The notes below the pieces were generated by a model, which saw only the letters and a list, made by a program, of their open reading frames with translations, ran no database searches and was not told the DNA's origin. A stretch of DNA of 64,000 nucleotides, taken from positions 4,026,481 through 4,090,480 of the forward strand of contig NZ_AP025591.1 of assembly GCF_023169945.1 (NCBI RefSeq), given 5' to 3'. This stretch comes from Anaeromyxobacter oryzae (lineage in GTDB: Bacteria; Myxococcota; Myxococcia; Myxococcales; Anaeromyxobacteraceae). This document shows, piece after piece, positions 61,314 to 64,000 of this stretch; the stretch's first letter is position 1, and every line of letters starts with the position of its first letter. The position numbers and the translations under genes are program-made.

Positions 61314-62777
61314 CTACCCCTCCTCCTCCCGCCCGAACAGCAGCAGCACCAGCCCCTTCTCCTCCGGCCGCGTGAAGACGTACACGTGGTCGCCGGGCTG
61401 CAGGACGGTCTGCCCGCGCGGGGGGACGAGCTCGTGCCCCCTCACGACGAGCATGATCGTCGCGCCCTCGGGGAACGGCAGGTCGGCGATGACCGAGCCG
61501 GCCGCGGCGCTCGCCGCCTCCACGTAGAACGAGAGCACCTCGCCCGCGAGCGGCTCGCGCGAGACGATCTCCAGCACCGCGCGCGGGGCGGGCGTCCCCG
61601 CCACCTCGAGGTCGAGCCTCCGCGCGAGCCAGCGGATCGTCGCGCCCTGGAGCAGCGTGGAGACCACGACCGCGAAGAACACCAGATCGAAGATCCGTCG
61701 CGCGCCGGGGGCGCCGGCGAGGACGGGGTAGGTGGCGAGGATGATGGGGACCGCGCCTCGGAGGCCGACCCACGCGACGAACGTCACCTCGCGCGGCGCG
61801 AAGCGGAGCGGAGCGAGGCACGCGGCGACCGCGACGGGCCGCGCGACGAACGCGAGGAGGAGCGCGAGGGCGACTCCGGGCAGCGCGACCTCGACGAGCC
61901 GGCCCGAGTCGGCGAGCAGGCCCAGGAGGAGGAACATCGAGACCTGGGCGAACCACGCCATCGCGTCGTGCACACGCACGAGCCCGGTGCGGTACGGGAG
62001 CGGGCCGTTCCCGAGGACCACGCCGAGCGCGTACACGGCGAGGAAGCCCGAGCCGTGCAGGATGGTCGCCGCCCCGAACGTCGCGAGCGCGAGCCCGAGC
62101 GTGAGGACCGGGTACAGGCCGCCCGCGCTGAGCCGCGCCCGGGCGAGCACCCAGCGCCCGGCGCGGCCGGCGCCGATGCCCACGGCGCCGCCCACGGCGA
62201 GCTGGATCGCGGCGCCGCCGACGATGGAGATGCCCGGCGCGTGTCCCTCGACGAGCGCCGTGGTGAAGGCGACGGTGAGGATCACCGCCATCGGGTCGTT
62301 CAGGCCCGACTCGAGCTCGAGCACCTGCGCGACGCGCCGGCGGAGCTGGATGCGCGCGCCGCGCAGCACGGAGAAGACGGCGGCGGCGTCCGTGGAGGAC
62401 ACGATCGCGCCGAACAGGAGCGCCGCGCCCCAGGGGAGCCGGAGCATGCGCCCGCCGACGGCGGCGAGGAGCGCCGTGCCGGCGACGCCCGCGGTCGCCA
62501 GGATCGCCGCCGGCGCGAAGACGCGGCGCACGCTCGCGACCGGCGTCGAGAGGCCTCCGTCGAGGAGGATCAGGACGAGCGCGACCGTGCCGAGGCGGAA
62601 CGCGGCGCGGTGGTCGTCGAACGCGATCCCCGCGAGGCCCGCCGCCATGCCGACGCCGAGGAAGAGCAGGGCGACCGGCACGCCGAAGCGCCCCGACCCC
62701 CGCGAGGCGAGGACGGAGAGCCCGAGCAGCACTCCGATGAGCGCGAGGGCGACCGCGGTCGAGAAGGGCTCCGACAC
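61314..62777 (-). CDS. CPA1-type potassium/proton antiporter with TrkA-C domain
   Basis: A 487-residue antiporter. About 12-13 helices in the first 390 residues include LLDGGLSTPVASVRRV, GAIVSSTDAAAVFSVLRG, LELESGLNDPMAVILTVA (Asp pair of CPA1) and the GLRGAVPIILATYPVL block typical of CvrA/NhaP2. The C-terminal 100 residues form a TrkA-C/RCK_C domain (GSVIADLPFPEGATIMLVVRG, QPGDHVYVFTRPEEK) that regulates transport. TACGCT ends 6 bases before the GTG and there is no Shine-Dalgarno. Confidence 0.92.
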   Translation of the reverse strand: MSEPFSTAVALALIGVLLGLSVLASRGSGRFGVPVALLFLGVGMAAGLAGIAFDDHRAAFRLGTVALVLILLDGGLSTPVASVRRVFAPAAILATAGVAGTALLAAVGGRMLRLPWGAALLFGAIVSSTDAAAVFSVLRGARIQLRRRVAQVLELESGLNDPMAVILTVAFTTALVEGHAPGISIVGGAAIQLAVGGAVGIGAGRAGRWVLARARLSAGGLYPVLTLGLALATFGAATILHGSGFLAVYALGVVLGNGPLPYRTGLVRVHDAMAWFAQVSMFLLLGLLADSGRLVEVALPGVALALLLAFVARPVAVAACLAPLRFAPREVTFVAWVGLRGAVPIILATYPVLAGAPGARRIFDLVFFAVVVSTLLQGATIRWLARRLDLEVAGTPAPRAVLEIVSREPLAGEVLSFYVEAASAAAGSVIADLPFPEGATIMLVVRGHELVPPRGQTVLQPGDHVYVFTRPEEKGLVLLLFGREEEG

Positions 62778-62783
62778 CGGCCG

Positions 62784-62789
62784 AGCGTA
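62784..62789 (-). promoter_or_regulatory. -10-like box of the antiporter gene
   Basis: TACGCT on the minus strand ends 6 bases before GTG 62777, another probable leaderless start. Confidence 0.45.
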
Positions 62790-62889
62790 GCCGAAGTTCC
62801 GGCGGGCGTCGGGGCCGAAGCGGGGGCGGGGCGACCCCCGGCTCGCCTCGTCCGCGGGGCGATGTCGAGGGCGCCGGCGAGCCCGCCCG

Positions 62890-63918
62890 CTACGCGCCCC
62901 CGGGCCGGCGGAAGGGGCACGTCCGGCACACGGGGTGCTCGAGGTGGCCCGCGACGAAAGCGCGGAACGGGGTGCCCGCCCACAGCTCGCCGAGCGGCGT
63001 CCGGTCGACGGAGCCGAAGTCGCCGAGCTCGCCGCGCGCCGCGGCGGGGTGCGGGCACGGCGCGAGCCGACCGTCGGCGTGGACCCACGCCTCCCGGCCG
63101 GCGAATGGGCACGGGCCGCGCGGGGCCGGGTCGGCGGGATCGGGGCGGAGCTCGACCGCGTTCTCGAGGACCGGCGCGACGCCGCCGGCCCGCTGCGCCG
63201 CGTCGGCGGCGCCCCGCGCCGCCCGCACGGCGGTGTTCCAGCGCCCGATCGCGTCCGCGCTCCGGCGGAGCGAAGCGTCGGCGAGCGACGGGAACCTCGG
63301 CTGGAGGTGGTTCAGCTTCACCCGGTCCACGCCGAGCCGGGCCGCGAGCGCGACGATCCCGGGCAGCTCGGCGACGTTCGCCTCCTGCGCCGTGACCTGG
63401 AACGTGACGGTGCAGCGCCGCGTGCCCGCGCGGGCCAGCCGGTCCCGGACGAGGACCAGGGCGCGGACGTCCTCGACGGCGCGCGCGAACGAGAGGCCGG
63501 GCATGATCGCCTCGGCGACCGCGGCCGTCGCGCCGTTCCAGGAGATCTTCACGTCGCGCGAGGCGGGCAGGAGCGCCTCCGCCCAGCCCACGGAGCCGAG
63601 GCCGGGCCAGGTGCCGTTGGTCGTGACGTTCAGCGCGACCCCCTGCGCGGCGGCGCGGGCGATCAGCACCGGGAGCCCGGGCCAGAGGAGCGGCTCCCCC
63701 ATCGTGGAGGGGATCACCTCGACGAGCGCCGACCCCCGGCGCTCCTCGAGGATGGCGCACGCGAGGGCGGGATCCATGCGCCGCGGCGGACGCGGCACGC
63801 GCCCCTCGGAACGCGCGACGCCGCACGGGCACATGGCGCAGGCGAGGTTGCAGTCGTCCGGGTTCGTGACGAGCGTCAGCCGCCACGGCCCGCCGGCGAG
63901 GGGAGCATTCGTTGACAA
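62890..63918 (-). CDS. Radical SAM protein with SPASM-like C-terminus
   Basis: About 342 residues. The radical SAM cluster motif is CxxxCxxC in CNLACAMCPCG, followed by STMGEPLLWPGL (GEP, SAM contact) and NVTTNGTWP. Near the C-terminus CPFAGREAWVHADGRLAPCPHP and HPVCRTCPFRRP supply further cysteines for auxiliary clusters, as in SPASM proteins that modify peptides or mature enzymes. No precursor peptide or partner is next to it. The start is uncertain: TTG 63918 has GGAGG only 2 bases away; TTG 63975 would overlap the divergent gene. Confidence 0.82.
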   Translation of the reverse strand: MSTNAPLAGGPWRLTLVTNPDDCNLACAMCPCGVARSEGRVPRPPRRMDPALACAILEERRGSALVEVIPSTMGEPLLWPGLPVLIARAAAQGVALNVTTNGTWPGLGSVGWAEALLPASRDVKISWNGATAAVAEAIMPGLSFARAVEDVRALVLVRDRLARAGTRRCTVTFQVTAQEANVAELPGIVALAARLGVDRVKLNHLQPRFPSLADASLRRSADAIGRWNTAVRAARGAADAAQRAGGVAPVLENAVELRPDPADPAPRGPCPFAGREAWVHADGRLAPCPHPAAARGELGDFGSVDRTPLGELWAGTPFRAFVAGHLEHPVCRTCPFRRPGGA

Positions 63919-63935
63919 CGCCTCCGTTGTAACGG
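63910..63935. promoter_or_regulatory. Probable TetR-type operator in a divergent promoter
   Basis: CGTTGACAACG (63910-63920) and CCGTTGTAACGG (63924-63935) make an interrupted inverted repeat of the GTTACAACG-N4-CGTTGTCAAC kind, typical of TetR-family operators. It overlaps the start region of the radical SAM gene and lies 14 bases before the next gene. Confidence 0.55.
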
Positions 63936-63949
63936 AAAAGAAAGCCGCG

Positions 63950-64000
63950 ATGAAGAGCGCGCGCGAGACCCCCAAGTCCCGCGGCCGCCGGGCGGCCGCC
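63950..64000 (+). CDS. Start of a probable TetR-family regulator (partial)
   Basis: An ATG at 63950 opens a frame to the window edge: MKSARETPKSRGRRAAA. The basic RGRR lead is how many TetR-type repressors begin, and the gene faces the palindrome at 63910-63935. Only 17 codons are visible, so the assignment rests mostly on the operator and the divergent layout. Confidence 0.4.
   Translation, partial: MKSARETPKSRGRRAAA

Overview
The window is very GC-rich and densely packed, with many genes overlapping by 4 bases (GTGA or ATGA). It looks like a chromosomal segment from a Gram-negative delta-type bacterium. I favour Myxococcota, and an Anaeromyxobacter-like organism, from the codon bias, an NtrC-type regulator, a cysteine-rich lipoprotein signature typical of myxobacteria, and the overall gene content. 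That assignment is an inference, since no rRNA gene is present. No tRNA, rRNA, prophage or CRISPR array was seen.

Layout. 0-11 kb: a decayed formate/nitrite-transporter remnant, a HelD/UvrD-like helicase, thiol peroxidase, an ABC-F ATPase, a CpxP/CpxR/CpxA-like stress trio, two small envelope genes, P5C dehydrogenase and a ferritin-like protein. 11.5-25 kb: a divergent export locus. TolC, a membrane histidine kinase and an NtrC-type activator run left; a membrane-fusion protein, two ATPases and two ABC-2 permeases run right. Each side starts with a -24/-12 (sigma-54) promoter match. To the right lie a RAYT-type transposase, a cluster of short REP-like repeats, a decayed copy of a permease 3' end, and a second ABC-2 exporter. 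25-30 kb: OB-fold lipoprotein, RecQ, two envelope proteins, YaeQ. 30-36.5 kb: a complete SUF Fe-S assembly operon (Rrf2 regulator, sufB, C, D, S, U, T). 36.5-48.8 kb: FHA protein, aldo/keto reductase, DUF4142 protein, PDZ/carboxypeptidase-regulatory-like protein, HMA metal-binding protein, two tandem HtrA-like proteases, a lone MacB-type permease, a LuxR-type regulator, a PNPOx-family protein, a CHAD protein and L-serine dehydratase.

48.8-51.6 kb holds the most intriguing cassette: YcaO, then a TfuA protein with a long extension and an Arg/Ser-rich tail, then an eIF1/SUI1-like factor, translationally coupled and with no precursor peptide in sight. YcaO-TfuA pairs are known to make backbone thioamides. 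Pairing with a translation factor suggests that the target could be a ribosomal or translation protein rather than a secreted peptide. 51.7-64 kb: M20 peptidase, glycogen phosphorylase, an alkyltransferase-like protein, a BP74-like lipoprotein, LemA/TPM genes, an HNH endonuclease, a K+/H+-type antiporter, a radical SAM protein, and the first codons of a probable TetR-type regulator facing a palindromic operator.

Two cross-cutting patterns stand out. A 12-base motif (GTGCCGGAGGAC) recurs in both orientations between 16.5 and 30.1 kb, centred on the RAYT gene. At least ten genes have a TANNNT box ending 6-11 bases before the start codon and no Shine-Dalgarno, which suggests leaderless or nearly leaderless mRNAs.
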